From IMG/VR virus record IMGVR_UViG_3300013126_000110, positions 1-35,882 of that record: a stretch of 35,882 bases of DNA, one strand, 5' to 3'. Below, one piece after another: positions 27,574 to 35,657 of the stretch. Positions within the stretch are counted from its first letter, which is position 1. Each line of letters begins with the position of its first letter. Position numbers and translations under genes: made by a program. Below the pieces are notes generated by a model that was not told where the DNA came from, ran no database searches, and was given only the letters and a program-made list of their open reading frames with translations. This stretch comes from a virus.

Positions 27574-27792
27574 ATGTCAAACGTAAAACCAGTTGCAAAA
27601 AAAACAGTTAAAATCAAAGAATCTGATTTAGTAGATTTAATTGATAACATCGTTAATGAAGCAGTTGCAGTTAAGAAACAAGAGTGGATTAACGAACAAG
27701 CTAAAAAACAAAACCAAAAAACAGCTGTTTTAGAAAGCAAAATCGCTGCTTTAGAAGCAAAATTCAAGACATTAACAGAAGGTAAAAAGTAA
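27574..27792 (+). CDS. Small coiled-coil-like protein, 72 aa
   Basis: Lys/Ala-rich helical protein (VKIKESDLVDLIDNIVNEAVAVKKQEWINEQ and AVLESKIAALEAKFKTL). The last part has heptad-like LExxIAALExK spacing, so it is likely a coiled coil or scaffold-type fragment. A strong hairpin terminator follows. Function unknown. Confidence 0.7.
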   Translation: MSNVKPVAKKTVKIKESDLVDLIDNIVNEAVAVKKQEWINEQAKKQNQKTAVLESKIAALEAKFKTLTEGKK

Positions 27793-27817
27793 TAACTTTT
27801 ACCTCAAAAAAAATACT

Positions 27818-27858
27818 ATGGCTGGAGAAATAAATTATTTCTCTAGCTATTTTATTTT
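27818..27858 (+). terminator. Rho-independent terminator
   Basis: Long stem between 27818-27832 and 27836-27850 (GGCTGGAGAAATAA / TTATTTCTCTAGCT with G-U pairs), followed by TTTTATTTT. Confidence 0.82.
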
Positions 27859-27881
27859 CATAACTTTTTATTATTTGACTA

Positions 27882-27890
27882 ATATTTATA
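27882..27890 (+). promoter_or_regulatory. ATATTTATA element
   Basis: ATATTTATAATAA, 12 nt before the start at 27903. Confidence 0.58.
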
Positions 27891-27902
27891 ATAAAAAGTT
27901 TT

Positions 27903-28592
27903 ATGAATGCAGTAATAGAAAAATTACAAAGAGAGAAAACACCATTAACATCAACAGTTGAACGAGATGAATTTATTGAAGCAAGTGAAACTGCTTTTGA
28001 TTGTAGGTTTGACGGTATTTCAACCTTTTATCCGTGGAAGCTCCCTAAGAAATTACCAAAAAATTTTAAGATAGGTGTTATCGTTGGTTCCAGTGGTTCT
28101 GGTAAATCAACATTATTAAAACATTTTGGTGTTGAAGAACAACCAGAATGGAATCCAAATAAATCAGTAATATCACATTTTGATAACCCAGAAGATGGAA
28201 TCAACCGATTAAGTTCAGTTGGGTTCAATTCTATACCTTCATGGTATAAACCCTATCATGTGTTATCCAATGGTGAAAAATTTAGAGCTGATTTAGCCCG
28301 TAAGATTAAATCAAATGCTGTGATTGATGAGTATACCTCAGTCGTTGATAGAAATGTCGCTAAAGCGGCTTCTGTGGCTTTATCTAGGTATGTTAATAAT
28401 AACAATTTAGAGAACATCGTAATATCAACGTGCCATATGGATATTGTCGATTGGCTGGAACCAGATTGGGTTATTAACACGGACACGGGAGAACTGCTGG
28501 ACGGTTTTTTTTTGTCCGACCAGAAATCAATCTCAAAATATATCGCACAACAAATGATAGTTGGGGAATGTTTAAAGACCATCATTATTTAA
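27903..28592 (+). CDS. ABC-type ATPase domain, frameshifted from its GNAT partner, 229 aa
   Basis: Walker A GSSGSGKST (62-70), signature-like LSNGEKFRAD (121-130), Walker B AVIDEYTS (139-146) and H-loop His178. This is an ABC-type ATPase without membrane segments. After residue 200 (DG), the frame enters a T9 run (28505-28513) and the tail (FFLSDQKSIS...) is unlike a natural end. In the -1 frame the sequence continues VRPEINLKIYRTTNDSWGMFKDHHYL, the expected link into the GNAT domain. So this and the next entry are probably one gene. Confidence 0.78.
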   Translation: MNAVIEKLQREKTPLTSTVERDEFIEASETAFDCRFDGISTFYPWKLPKKLPKNFKIGVIVGSSGSGKSTLLKHFGVEEQPEWNPNKSVISHFDNPEDGINRLSSVGFNSIPSWYKPYHVLSNGEKFRADLARKIKSNAVIDEYTSVVDRNVAKAASVALSRYVNNNNLENIVISTCHMDIVDWLEPDWVINTDTGELLDGFFLSDQKSISKYIAQQMIVGECLKTIII

Positions 28593-28996
28593 ATGGTAAT
28601 GTTAATAAAGCAGCTAGGTGTTATATTGGAGTTTGGGATGACCAAGTTGTATCTTTCTTCGCATCTATTACGTTACCTAGTGGAACACTTAAAAATGCAT
28701 GGAGAGGTCACCGCAATGTTGTGTTACCAGATTTTCAAGGTATGGGGATTGGTGTGAGATTCTCAACAGCGATTGCTCAACATCATATAGACCAAGGTTA
28801 TAGATATTTTTCAAGAACAGCTCACCCTAGATTGGGTAGTTTTTATGAAAATTCACCATTATGGAAACCGACAAGTAAAAACAAAAAAATAAGAAAAGAT
28901 GTTACTGATTCAAACACATATAAAAATCATGTATATGATAATAAAAGGTTATGTTTCAGTTATGAGTTTATAGGTGAAACAAAAAAGGAGGATTAA
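28514..28996 (+). CDS. GNAT acetyltransferase-like domain, second part of split gene
   Basis: Read in the frame -1 to the ATPase, from just after the T9 run. It begins VRPEINLKIYRTTNDSWGM and carries the GNAT core: MFKDHHYLNGNVNKAARCYIG, WDDQVVSFFASITL, a RNVVLPDFQGMGIGVRFSTAI acetyl-CoA-binding loop (R/Q-x-x-G-x-G/A region) and a C-terminal FSYEFIG strand. ATG 28568 lies after the first expected strand, so independent translation would give a damaged domain. Known related phage proteins fuse ABC ATPase and GNAT in one chain. Ends in a bidirectional terminator. Confidence 0.75.
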   Translation, partial: VRPEINLKIYRTTNDSWGMFKDHHYLNGNVNKAARCYIGVWDDQVVSFFASITLPSGTLKNAWRGHRNVVLPDFQGMGIGVRFSTAIAQHHIDQGYRYFSRTAHPRLGSFYENSPLWKPTSKNKKIRKDVTDSNTYKNHVYDNKRLCFSYEFIGETKKED

Positions 28997-29008
28997 TCCT
29001 CCTTTTTT
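28981..29008. terminator. Bidirectional terminator
   Basis: AAAAAAGGAGGAT / ATCCTCCTTTTTT, overlapping the stop of the GNAT gene and the end of the converging 29008 gene. Confidence 0.92.
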
Positions 29009-29772
29009 TATTTTGAATAATTAATATCTGGTGATTTTGGTGTTGGCGCATTTACTGGAACCAACGTATCGTTCATTACTTGGGTTTGTTTATAAGAGTC
29101 AGTAGCATATTTATTTGCTAACCTATCTTGTTCAGCTCTGATTTCTTCTGGTGATAATACATGGTCGTAAGGTACCAAACATGAATTTCTAACATTCTGT
29201 GCGTTATTATTTGAATATTCTATACTTCCAGCATCATCATAAACATATTTGTACATAACTTCAGTGTCGGCTTTTTGACATGATACAGCACCAGCTGCTA
29301 TTGAACAGACAACAAAAGCTTTTGCTATGATATTTTTAAACCCTTCGTTTACTTCACCGACTTTTTCTCTGCTACATGTTATTGGTTGTCCATTAAAATA
29401 AACTTGCGTATTAGTGTCTAAACCTAATCTTTGTAATTCACTTTGTACTTGTTGTTCAATATTTTGATTTTCTAAATTTTCTTTAAGTAATTTTTTGATG
29501 AATGTTTTAGATTCGTTTGTTTTTTCTTTTTTACCCCAGTATTTCTCAGCCTCTTTTTCCATTTTATGTATTCTATTGTAGTAATCTGGAAATTCAGCAA
29601 CATGGTCAGTAGCTATTTCTTTTGCTTTTTCTTTATCATCGGTATGTTCACACTCAACACATGTACCATATTCAATTTGTTTTTTAACGTCTTTTACTTT
29701 GACATCGAATTTATCAGCAATTTTTTTAGGTGTCATTTTATCACCTTTACCACCTTTTAATTTGTTTTCCAT
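29008..29772 (-). CDS. DUF5661-like protein with internal targeting motif and lipobox-like segment, 254 aa
   Basis: Residues about 5-80 (GGKGDKMTPKKIADKF through a MEHT-like CEHTDDKEKAKEIATDHVAEFPDYY segment) look like the DUF5661 family of large phages. At 91-101 there is FIKKLLKENLE, like the IKxxLRxxLxE tag that starts other proteins here. Residues 147-165 are hydrophobic and end in GAVSC, like a signal peptide with lipobox (Cys165). Three parts may therefore be processed: the tag suggests cutting after Glu101, and the second part might be secreted. It could also be an old gene fusion. Immediately followed on this strand after 30178-29774. Confidence 0.65.
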   Translation of the reverse strand: MENKLKGGKGDKMTPKKIADKFDVKVKDVKKQIEYGTCVECEHTDDKEKAKEIATDHVAEFPDYYNRIHKMEKEAEKYWGKKEKTNESKTFIKKLLKENLENQNIEQQVQSELQRLGLDTNTQVYFNGQPITCSREKVGEVNEGFKNIIAKAFVVCSIAAGAVSCQKADTEVMYKYVYDDAGSIEYSNNNAQNVRNSCLVPYDHVLSPEEIRAEQDRLANKYATDSYKQTQVMNDTLVPVNAPTPKSPDINYSK

Positions 29773-29773
29773 A

Positions 29774-30178
29774 TTAATCGTAAATTTCTGGGTGTAATCT
29801 ACCCCATTTTCTTATTATAATACCAGCAACTGCGTTTGCTTCGTTTTCAAACTCACTACCATCTGCACCTGGGTCTTCAGCACCATCAAATGCTCCAGTA
29901 ACATTTTGTTTATGATGAACTAATTCATGAGCAATTGACCTACATACGTCAACTATTGCTCTATTTTTAACATATACTTTTAAGCGTTTTTCACCATTGT
30001 TGTAATAAGCAGTAGTTCTTAAATCTGGAGTTCTTTCAAACGCTAATTCAACTTTAACATCATCATCAATACCAATAAAGTCTTTAGCGAAGTTAACAAA
30101 ATCAGCAACTTCTCTAATATCTAAATCATCTTTAGTTAAAAGTCTTTCTCTTAATAATTGTTTTATTATCGGTTTCAT
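29774..30178 (-). CDS. HExxH metallopeptidase with N-terminal targeting motif, 134 aa
   Basis: Begins MKPIIKQLLRERLLTKDD, an IKxxLRxxL tag. SIAHELVHHKQ (84-88 are the HELVH zinc motif: His84, Glu85, His88), with EFENEANA near 110-117 offering a third ligand (Glu111 or Glu113). A zinc protease packaged in the virion is a reasonable inference from the tag. The in-frame upstream Met at 30202 is in the ATATTTATA/terminator region and is rejected. The gene ends 1 nt before the 29772 start, so they form an operon. Confidence 0.75.
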   Translation of the reverse strand: MKPIIKQLLRERLLTKDDLDIREVADFVNFAKDFIGIDDDVKVELAFERTPDLRTTAYYNNGEKRLKVYVKNRAIVDVCRSIAHELVHHKQNVTGAFDGAEDPGADGSEFENEANAVAGIIIRKWGRLHPEIYD

Positions 30179-30181
30179 ACT

Positions 30182-30190
30182 TATAAATAT
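30182..30190 (-). promoter_or_regulatory. ATATTTATA element, minus strand, 3 nt from start
   Basis: ATATTTATA on the minus strand, then AGT and the start at 30178; same 3-nt gap as at 23265 and 18216. Confidence 0.5.
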
Positions 30191-30193
30191 AAA

Positions 30194-30222
30194 AAAACCC
30201 ACAAAAAATTGTGGGTTTTATT
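30194..30222. terminator. Bidirectional terminator
   Basis: AAAACCCACAA (30194-30204) / TTGTGGGTTTT (30209-30219), between clpC and the next minus-strand gene. Confidence 0.9.
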
Positions 30223-33200
30223 TTATTTTGTTTTTCTAGTTTTTGCTTGTTTGATAATCAGCTCTTCTTTTTTCTCGTCAAATGCGACCTCTATCGTTTC
30301 ACCTTCTTTGAAATTTTCATTTAAAATTTCATCAGCAACTGGGTCTTCAACATAATGTTGTATTGCTCTGGCTAACGGTCTGGCACCATATGCCTCATCA
30401 TAACCTTGTTTGCCTAAAAACTCGATTGCTTCTTTGGTTACATTTAGTTTATAACCCATTTCAATCACTCTTTCTTCTAGTTTTTCAATTTCTAAGTAAA
30501 TAATTTTATGTATATCTTCTTGTGTTAAACCTCTAAAAATAATTGCTTCATCAATACGGTTTAAGAACTCTGGTTTGAATTTTTTCTTTAGTGCTTTTTC
30601 AATAATTGAACGAGCTCTGTTTTCTTCACCAACAATTGATGCCGCTGTTTCAAACCCCATTGTTTTACCAAATGAATTAACTTCTTTAACGCCAATGTTT
30701 GATGTCATGATGATAAGTGAGTTTTTGAAATTAATTTTTCTACCTAATCCATCAGTTAAATGACCTTCATCTAATAATTGTAAAAGTATGTTGAATACGT
30801 CTTCGTGTGCTTTTTCAATTTCATCAAATAAAATAACACAATGTGGTTTTCTACGAACTTTTTCAGTCAACTGACCACCTTGGTCATAACCAACATAACC
30901 AGGAGGTGGACCAACAAGTCTTGATACTGAATGTTTCTCCATGTATTCTGACATGTCAATTCTAACAAGAGATTCTGGGTCACCATAAACTTGTTCAGCC
31001 AAAAGTTTAGCTAATAATGTCTTACCAACACCAGTTGGACCTAAGAAGATAAATGAACCAACTGGTTTATTTTTATCTTTGATTCCAATTCGGTTTCTTT
31101 TTATCGCTTTGATAACTTTTGTTACAGCATCGTCTTGTCCGATTACTTTACCCATCAATTCTTTGTCTAGGTTCATTAATCTTTTGCTTTCTTGTGTTGA
31201 TATCTTTGTTAATGGGATACCAGTCATCATAGATACTACTTCAGAGATGATTTCAATACCAACCTCTGTTACTTTTTTATCTAATTTGGCTTGCCAATCA
31301 GACATTGCTTTTTCTAAATCTTCGGTAACTTTTTTCTCTTCATCACGAAGTTTAGCTGCTTCCTCATATTTTTGTTTTAAGACAACTTCTTTTTTCTTTT
31401 CGTTTATCTCGTTTCTTTTAGCTTCTAATTCTTTAATATTGTCTGGTTTTTCAACACCAACATTTGTTGTCGCACCAGCTTCATCCAAAACATCAATGGC
31501 TTTATCTGGCATACTTCTATCCATAATGTATCTAGCGGATAGTTTAACACATTCTTCAATGGCTTCATCAGTATATTTTACTTTGTGGTGTTTTTCGTAT
31601 TTTTCTTTGATGTTGTTTAGGATGATTTTTGTTTCCTCTAATGTTGGTTCTTCAACAAGTACTTGTTGGAAACGTCTAGTCAATGCACCATCTTTCTCAA
31701 TATTCTCACGATATTCATCTAACGTTGTAGCACCTATTACTTGCAATTCACCCCTAGCCAAAGCTGGTTTGAAGATATTGGATGCGTCTAACGAACCAGA
31801 AGCGTTACCAGCACCTACAATAGTGTGTAACTCATCTATGAATAATACAACATCTGGGTTAGCTTTACATTCTTCTAATATCGCTTTCATTCTCTCTTCA
31901 AATTGACCACGGTATTTTGTACCAGCAACAATTGAAGCTAAATCCAAACTAAAAATTCTTTTATTGATAAGTGTTCTTGGTGCGTTTCCATCTTTAATAA
32001 GTTGTGCCAACCCTTCAACAATAGAAGTATTATGTGTTACAATATAATTGTCTGTAACGTATAAATGATTATCGTCTTCAATCATTATACATTTAGCCTC
32101 TTTTTTACCAATTAACTCTATATTAACAATGTTATTTTTAAGTGTTTTAGAATATTGGTAATTAGTTGGTATTTTTTCTTTTTTCCTCTCTAATAAGAAT
32201 AAATTTTTGGGTGAGTGATATCTAATAGATAAAACATAGGAAACTTGACCTAATTTTTTAACACCTTTATATGTGTAAGAGGTTTGTTTTTTACTTATAC
32301 TTGCAACACCACCAATAGACCAAATTAATTCTTGCATATCTTTAATTAACTTATAGCTAACGCTAGAATATTGTAATGTACCAGTTTTGGTAACAGTTCC
32401 ATCAGAATCCATTAACCCTTGTATTAAGGATATTTTTTGACTTAACGAGCCGTTTTTATATTTTTCTGGGATAAATTTATTATTTGATTTTGTTTCGGTT
32501 AAATGCAATAAATCAGTTTCTTCCAACAATGGGTGGATTCTATCATTTTTATAATATCTAGTTCTTTTTTCATTTAATATATCTTCAGATATATTAATTT
32601 TAAACGTGTTTGTTTTTACACCATTACCATTTATAGCTAATTTATAATCTAACCCAATTATTTCCTTAACATTTTCAACTATTTCTATATCATCGGTAGT
32701 GAGTGAAAGTTCATATTTACCAAAATGACCATCACCTAATAATAACCCCATTAAATAAGGGTCGATAATATAATCTAATTTTTCATCTTTAGTTATATTT
32801 TCAGACACCAAAGGTAATTTTAATTTATATTTGGTGTTTTCTAATTTATCCTTTATATCTAGCGTATTAATAATAGACCAAGATTTTTTTCTTTCTTTAC
32901 CTACTGGTACCCCATAAACTTTCCATAGGTGTTCACCACAAGCTTCAGTACTTCTACCGTCTTTAAAACTAATTCTATAAATATCTTTTTCACCTTGTGG
33001 ATATACACCAATTACTTTAGTTGTTTTACCTTCTGGTGTTAATACTTCATCACCAATATTTATTTCACCCATAGTTGTCCACCCATTAGGTGTTAATACC
33101 TTAGCATCTAGTGGTTGTGCTTTACCAACACCTGGTTCACCAATAAGAACTGGATTGTTTTTCTTTCTTCTAGATAAGATTTGAGAGACTCTTTTTATTT

Positions 33201-33828
33201 CAGATTCTCTACCAACAACTGGGTCAATCTCACCTCTTTCAACTGCTTTAGACACATCCCTACAGAAATTATCTAACACTGGTGTTTTACTTTTTGTGTC
33301 ACTAGGTTTTTGTTTCTTTTTAAATGATTCCATTTCATCACCATCATCATCTAACGCCCCATTTTTAATATCATCTGGTTTTTCACCTAACATAGTTTTT
33401 TTAAACTTTGGATATGTAACACCGATATTCGTCATGAAATCTACAATGGGTTGTTTTGAATTTAATATAGCCAACATGATGTGTGTTGTGTCAATCATAT
33501 TGTCATTAAGTTTTTCACACTCTTTGTCTAGTGTTTTTAAAATTGTTTTAGTTTCATCAGAAAAAGGTAAACTTCTTTTAACAGAATTATAACCTCTAGG
33601 TATTAAATCACTTTTTCTAACATAATCAGAAAGTTTATCATATAATTCTGATGTATCAACTTTTAATTTTTTTAACACTTTCGTGCATTCATTATCATCA
33701 TCCGATAAAATAGATAAGATAATATGTTCTGGTCTAACTTTTGAATCATCAAAGTTTTTAGCCTCTTTTATTGACTGATTCATGATTATCTTAACTTTTG
33801 GATAAATCTCTCTATTCATATAACCCAT
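30223..33828 (-). CDS. clpC: ClpC-type AAA+ unfoldase with intein, 1201 aa precursor
   Basis: Clp N-domain repeats (about 1-150). First AAA+ module: Walker A GEPGVGK (230-236) broken by an intein and resuming at Thr601 ([10 protein letters not shown]), Walker B VLFIDE (661-666). Coiled-coil with UVR-like [14 protein letters not shown] (about 820-833). Second AAA+ module: Walker A GPTGVGKT (930-937), Walker B ILFDE (999-1003). MGF at 1057-1059 matches the place of the ClpP-binding tripeptide of ClpC/ClpA. The spliced length is 837 aa, normal for ClpC. It would unfold proteins in the host cytoplasm, probably feeding host ClpP, as no clpP is in this window. ClpC in a phage is unusual. Confidence 0.92.
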   Translation of the reverse strand: MGYMNREIYPKVKIIMNQSIKEAKNFDDSKVRPEHIILSILSDDDNECTKVLKKLKVDTSELYDKLSDYVRKSDLIPRGYNSVKRSLPFSDETKTILKTLDKECEKLNDNMIDTTHIMLAILNSKQPIVDFMTNIGVTYPKFKKTMLGEKPDDIKNGALDDDGDEMESFKKKQKPSDTKSKTPVLDNFCRDVSKAVERGEIDPVVGRESEIKRVSQILSRRKKNNPVLIGEPGVGKAQPLDAKVLTPNGWTTMGEINIGDEVLTPEGKTTKVIGVYPQGEKDIYRISFKDGRSTEACGEHLWKVYGVPVGKERKKSWSIINTLDIKDKLENTKYKLKLPLVSENITKDEKLDYIIDPYLMGLLLGDGHFGKYELSLTTDDIEIVENVKEIIGLDYKLAINGNGVKTNTFKINISEDILNEKRTRYYKNDRIHPLLEETDLLHLTETKSNNKFIPEKYKNGSLSQKISLIQGLMDSDGTVTKTGTLQYSSVSYKLIKDMQELIWSIGGVASISKKQTSYTYKGVKKLGQVSYVLSIRYHSPKNLFLLERKKEKIPTNYQYSKTLKNNIVNIELIGKKEAKCIMIEDDNHLYVTDNYIVTHNTSIVEGLAQLIKDGNAPRTLINKRIFSLDLASIVAGTKYRGQFEERMKAILEECKANPDVVLFIDELHTIVGAGNASGSLDASNIFKPALARGELQVIGATTLDEYRENIEKDGALTRRFQQVLVEEPTLEETKIILNNIKEKYEKHHKVKYTDEAIEECVKLSARYIMDRSMPDKAIDVLDEAGATTNVGVEKPDNIKELEAKRNEINEKKKEVVLKQKYEEAAKLRDEEKKVTEDLEKAMSDWQAKLDKKVTEVGIEIISEVVSMMTGIPLTKISTQESKRLMNLDKELMGKVIGQDDAVTKVIKAIKRNRIGIKDKNKPVGSFIFLGPTGVGKTLLAKLLAEQVYGDPESLVRIDMSEYMEKHSVSRLVGPPPGYVGYDQGGQLTEKVRRKPHCVILFDEIEKAHEDVFNILLQLLDEGHLTDGLGRKINFKNSLIIMTSNIGVKEVNSFGKTMGFETAASIVGEENRARSIIEKALKKKFKPEFLNRIDEAIIFRGLTQEDIHKIIYLEIEKLEERVIEMGYKLNVTKEAIEFLGKQGYDEAYGARPLARAIQHYVEDPVADEILNENFKEGETIEVAFDEKKEELIIKQAKTRKTK
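32029..33120 (-). mobile_element. Class 3 intein with LAGLIDADG endonuclease, 364 aa
   Basis: Inserted between Lys236 and Thr601 in the first Walker A motif. Intein residue 1 is Ala ([14 protein letters not shown]), the last is Asn364 (YIVTHN), and the next extein residue is Thr. The class 3 set is visible: Trp66 in block B (EHLW), Cys344 in block F (AKCIMIEDD) and Thr362 in block G (VTHN). Class 3 inteins start splicing from the block F Cys because they lack residue-1 Cys/Ser. Two LAGLIDADG motifs (LMGLLLGDG and IQGLMDSDG) show an intact homing endonuclease. Confidence 0.88.
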
Positions 33829-33879
33829 TTTATGTACTTTTTTTTAGCAATATTACTAAAAATTATTTATTAAATCAAC

Positions 33880-33911
33880 ATTGACTTCTAACATAAATAT
33901 TAGTATATTTG
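33880..33911 (+). promoter_or_regulatory. Host-type promoter, weak -33
   Basis: ATTG 33880-33883, 20 bp, TATATTTG 33904-33911. Confidence 0.65.
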
Positions 33912-33926
33912 TATAAAAAGTAAATA

Positions 33927-34172
33927 ATGAATCCAAATATGATACCAACCTTTGAAAGGGTAGAATTATTGGTTAAAACAGTTGTTAATGACGTAGTTAT
34001 GCCATCATTATCAAAGGTAGAATTTGAAGATGCTGGAATGGTAATAACTGGTAACCACATGATTATCACCACAAAAGAGTATAACGGGGAATCGAATGAA
34101 ATCATTCAAACCTCAAAAATATTTCATTTAAATGAAATAAATTCGTATAGAACACATAACAAAAATAAATAA
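33927..34172 (+). CDS. Hypothetical protein, 81 aa
   Basis: Starts MNPNMIPTFERVELLVKTVVN, with a strand-rich second half (GMVITGNHMIITTKEY). Unrecognised. It is 11 nt before the KTSC gene, so co-transcribed. Confidence 0.75.
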   Translation: MNPNMIPTFERVELLVKTVVNDVVMPSLSKVEFEDAGMVITGNHMIITTKEYNGESNEIIQTSKIFHLNEINSYRTHNKNK

Positions 34173-34183
34173 AATAAAGAAGT

Positions 34184-34651
34184 ATGATTCTAAAAAGAAA
34201 AGAAAAAGAAGGAGTAATAAAAGCAATTTATTCTTCATCAAACATTTGCGCATCAGTATATAATACTGTAACAAACGAATTAACAATTATTTTCAGCAAC
34301 GGTGGACAATACAAATACACTGATGTTGCAAAAACTGACTACATGCGTTTTGAAACTGCTGATAGTCAAGGTTCAGTATTGAACACACACATTAAAAAAT
34401 ATACTACTAATAAATTGGATAATGTTGATACTACTGAAATCTTAAAAGAAGTTGAACAACTAAAAGACCAAGAAGAACCACAAGTTACACCAGATGTTGC
34501 TGTAAAAGAAATGTTACAAAACATGAGTGATATTATCAGTAACTATCTTAAAAATGGTAACGTTACAACAGCGTCATTGGCTGGGTTAAAAGATAAAATC
34601 TCAACATTTGAGAAAGTTAAAAATCAAAAACCAGAAATTGTTCATGAATAA
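34184..34651 (+). CDS. KTSC-domain protein, 155 aa
   Basis: Residues about 11-66 match the KTSC pattern: SSSNICASVYNTVTNELTII, FSNGGQYKYTDV, ETADSQGSVLNTHIK. The domain's function is unknown. A helical acidic C-terminal part follows (LKEVEQLKDQEEPQV). The stop (TAA 34649-34651) overlaps the ATG of the thyA remnant (34644). Confidence 0.8.
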   Translation: MILKRKEKEGVIKAIYSSSNICASVYNTVTNELTIIFSNGGQYKYTDVAKTDYMRFETADSQGSVLNTHIKKYTTNKLDNVDTTEILKEVEQLKDQEEPQVTPDVAVKEMLQNMSDIISNYLKNGNVTTASLAGLKDKISTFEKVKNQKPEIVHE

Positions 34652-34730
34652 TATTGACGTAAGATATCAAGAATTATTAAAAGACATTTTAGAAAATGGT
34701 ACTCGTAAAGGTGATAGAACTGGAACGTAA
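34644..34730 (+). pseudogene. Displaced 5' end of thyA
   Basis: Codes for MNNIDVRYQELLKDILENG and GTRKGDRTGT then TAA. It is the start of a thymidylate synthase, ending just after the DRTGT motif that holds the dUMP-phosphate Arg. Cut off by the homing element; the active start is at 35658. Overlaps the KTSC stop by 8 bp, the likely original layout. Confidence 0.88.
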
Positions 34731-34781
34731 AATAATTTATTAAAAAAACTAGATAGAACTGGGTCTTTTTAAATATTTAAA

Positions 34782-34790
34782 GTATTTATA
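34782..34790 (+). promoter_or_regulatory. ATATTTATA-type element (GTATTTATA)
   Basis: GTATTTATATATA, 13 nt before the endonuclease start at 34804. Confidence 0.55.
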
Positions 34791-34803
34791 TATAAACTGA
34801 AAT

Positions 34804-35652
34804 ATGATTATATATAAAACAACAAATTTGATTAATAAAAAAATATATGTTGGTCAAGATAGTAATAATGACCCAGATTATCTAGGTTCTGGTAAAGCAC
34901 TTAAAAGAGCTATAACAAAATACGGTAAGAACAACTTCGTTAAGGAAATCTTAGAGAATTGTAAAGATAAAGATGAATTAAATGAACGTGAAATTTATTG
35001 GATAAATGAGTTGGATAGCACTAACAGAAAAATAGGTTACAACATATCTAAAGGTGGTGCCGAGGGTGATAGAGAAGCTGGTTTTAAAATAGCTAAACAA
35101 GGTGTTTACAATTATTGGATTGAAAAATTTGGTGTTGATATCGCAAACGAAAAGTTAAAAGAACAAAAACAAAAACTTTCTAATCATAATAAACAAAACC
35201 AACCAGATTTAATTAAAAAGGGTAGATATCAAATTTGGGTTGATAAATACGGAAAAGACGTTGCTGATATTAAACAAGCTGAGTGGAAAAAAAAGATTTC
35301 AGACTACCAACAAAAGAAACTTAAAGATGGTTGGTCACATACTGATGAGGCTAAAGAAAAAATTAAAAATTCATCATTAGGTAGAACACATAGTGAGGAA
35401 TCTAAGGAAAAAATGAGAAAACCTAAACCATTAGGTTTTTCAGATAAGATTTCTAAAACAAAAAAAGGTATAAGTATTGGACCATCTAAACATAAGAAAC
35501 CAGTTAACCAATTTTCTATTGGTGGTGAGTTAATACAAGAATGGTTATCAATTAGTGAGGCCGAAAAAGAATTAAAAATATATAACATTAGTGCTGCGTG
35601 TAAAGGAAAACAAGAGACGGCTGGTGGTTTTATTTGGGGATATAAAAATTAA
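34804..35652 (+). CDS. GIY-YIG homing endonuclease, 282 aa
   Basis: GIY-YIG nuclease domain at the N-terminus: [19 protein letters not shown] (1-19), [21 protein letters not shown] (about 25-46) and [19 protein letters not shown] near residue 65-85. Then a helical, Lys-rich linker, NUMOD3-like [19 protein letters not shown] and a C-terminal NUMOD1/IENR1-like domain ([42 protein letters not shown]). It is 5 nt before the active thyA start. Homing endonucleases of this type cut cognate genes lacking the insertion. Confidence 0.9.
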   Translation: MIIYKTTNLINKKIYVGQDSNNDPDYLGSGKALKRAITKYGKNNFVKEILENCKDKDELNEREIYWINELDSTNRKIGYNISKGGAEGDREAGFKIAKQGVYNYWIEKFGVDIANEKLKEQKQKLSNHNKQNQPDLIKKGRYQIWVDKYGKDVADIKQAEWKKKISDYQQKKLKDGWSHTDEAKEKIKNSSLGRTHSEESKEKMRKPKPLGFSDKISKTKKGISIGPSKHKKPVNQFSIGGELIQEWLSISEAEKELKIYNISAACKGKQETAGGFIWGYKN

Positions 35653-35657
35653 AAATT

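Noticed and set aside
31079-31906. 275-aa open frame opposite clpC (plus strand)
   Set aside because: It is antisense to conserved AAA+ coding sequence; its Ser/Phe/Ile-rich product is typical of a shadow frame.
34728-35657. Group I intron in thyA (as in T4 td)
   Set aside because: No P3/P7 core is visible in the short non-coding flanks, and the duplicated thyA start in front of the second exon would be unexplained.
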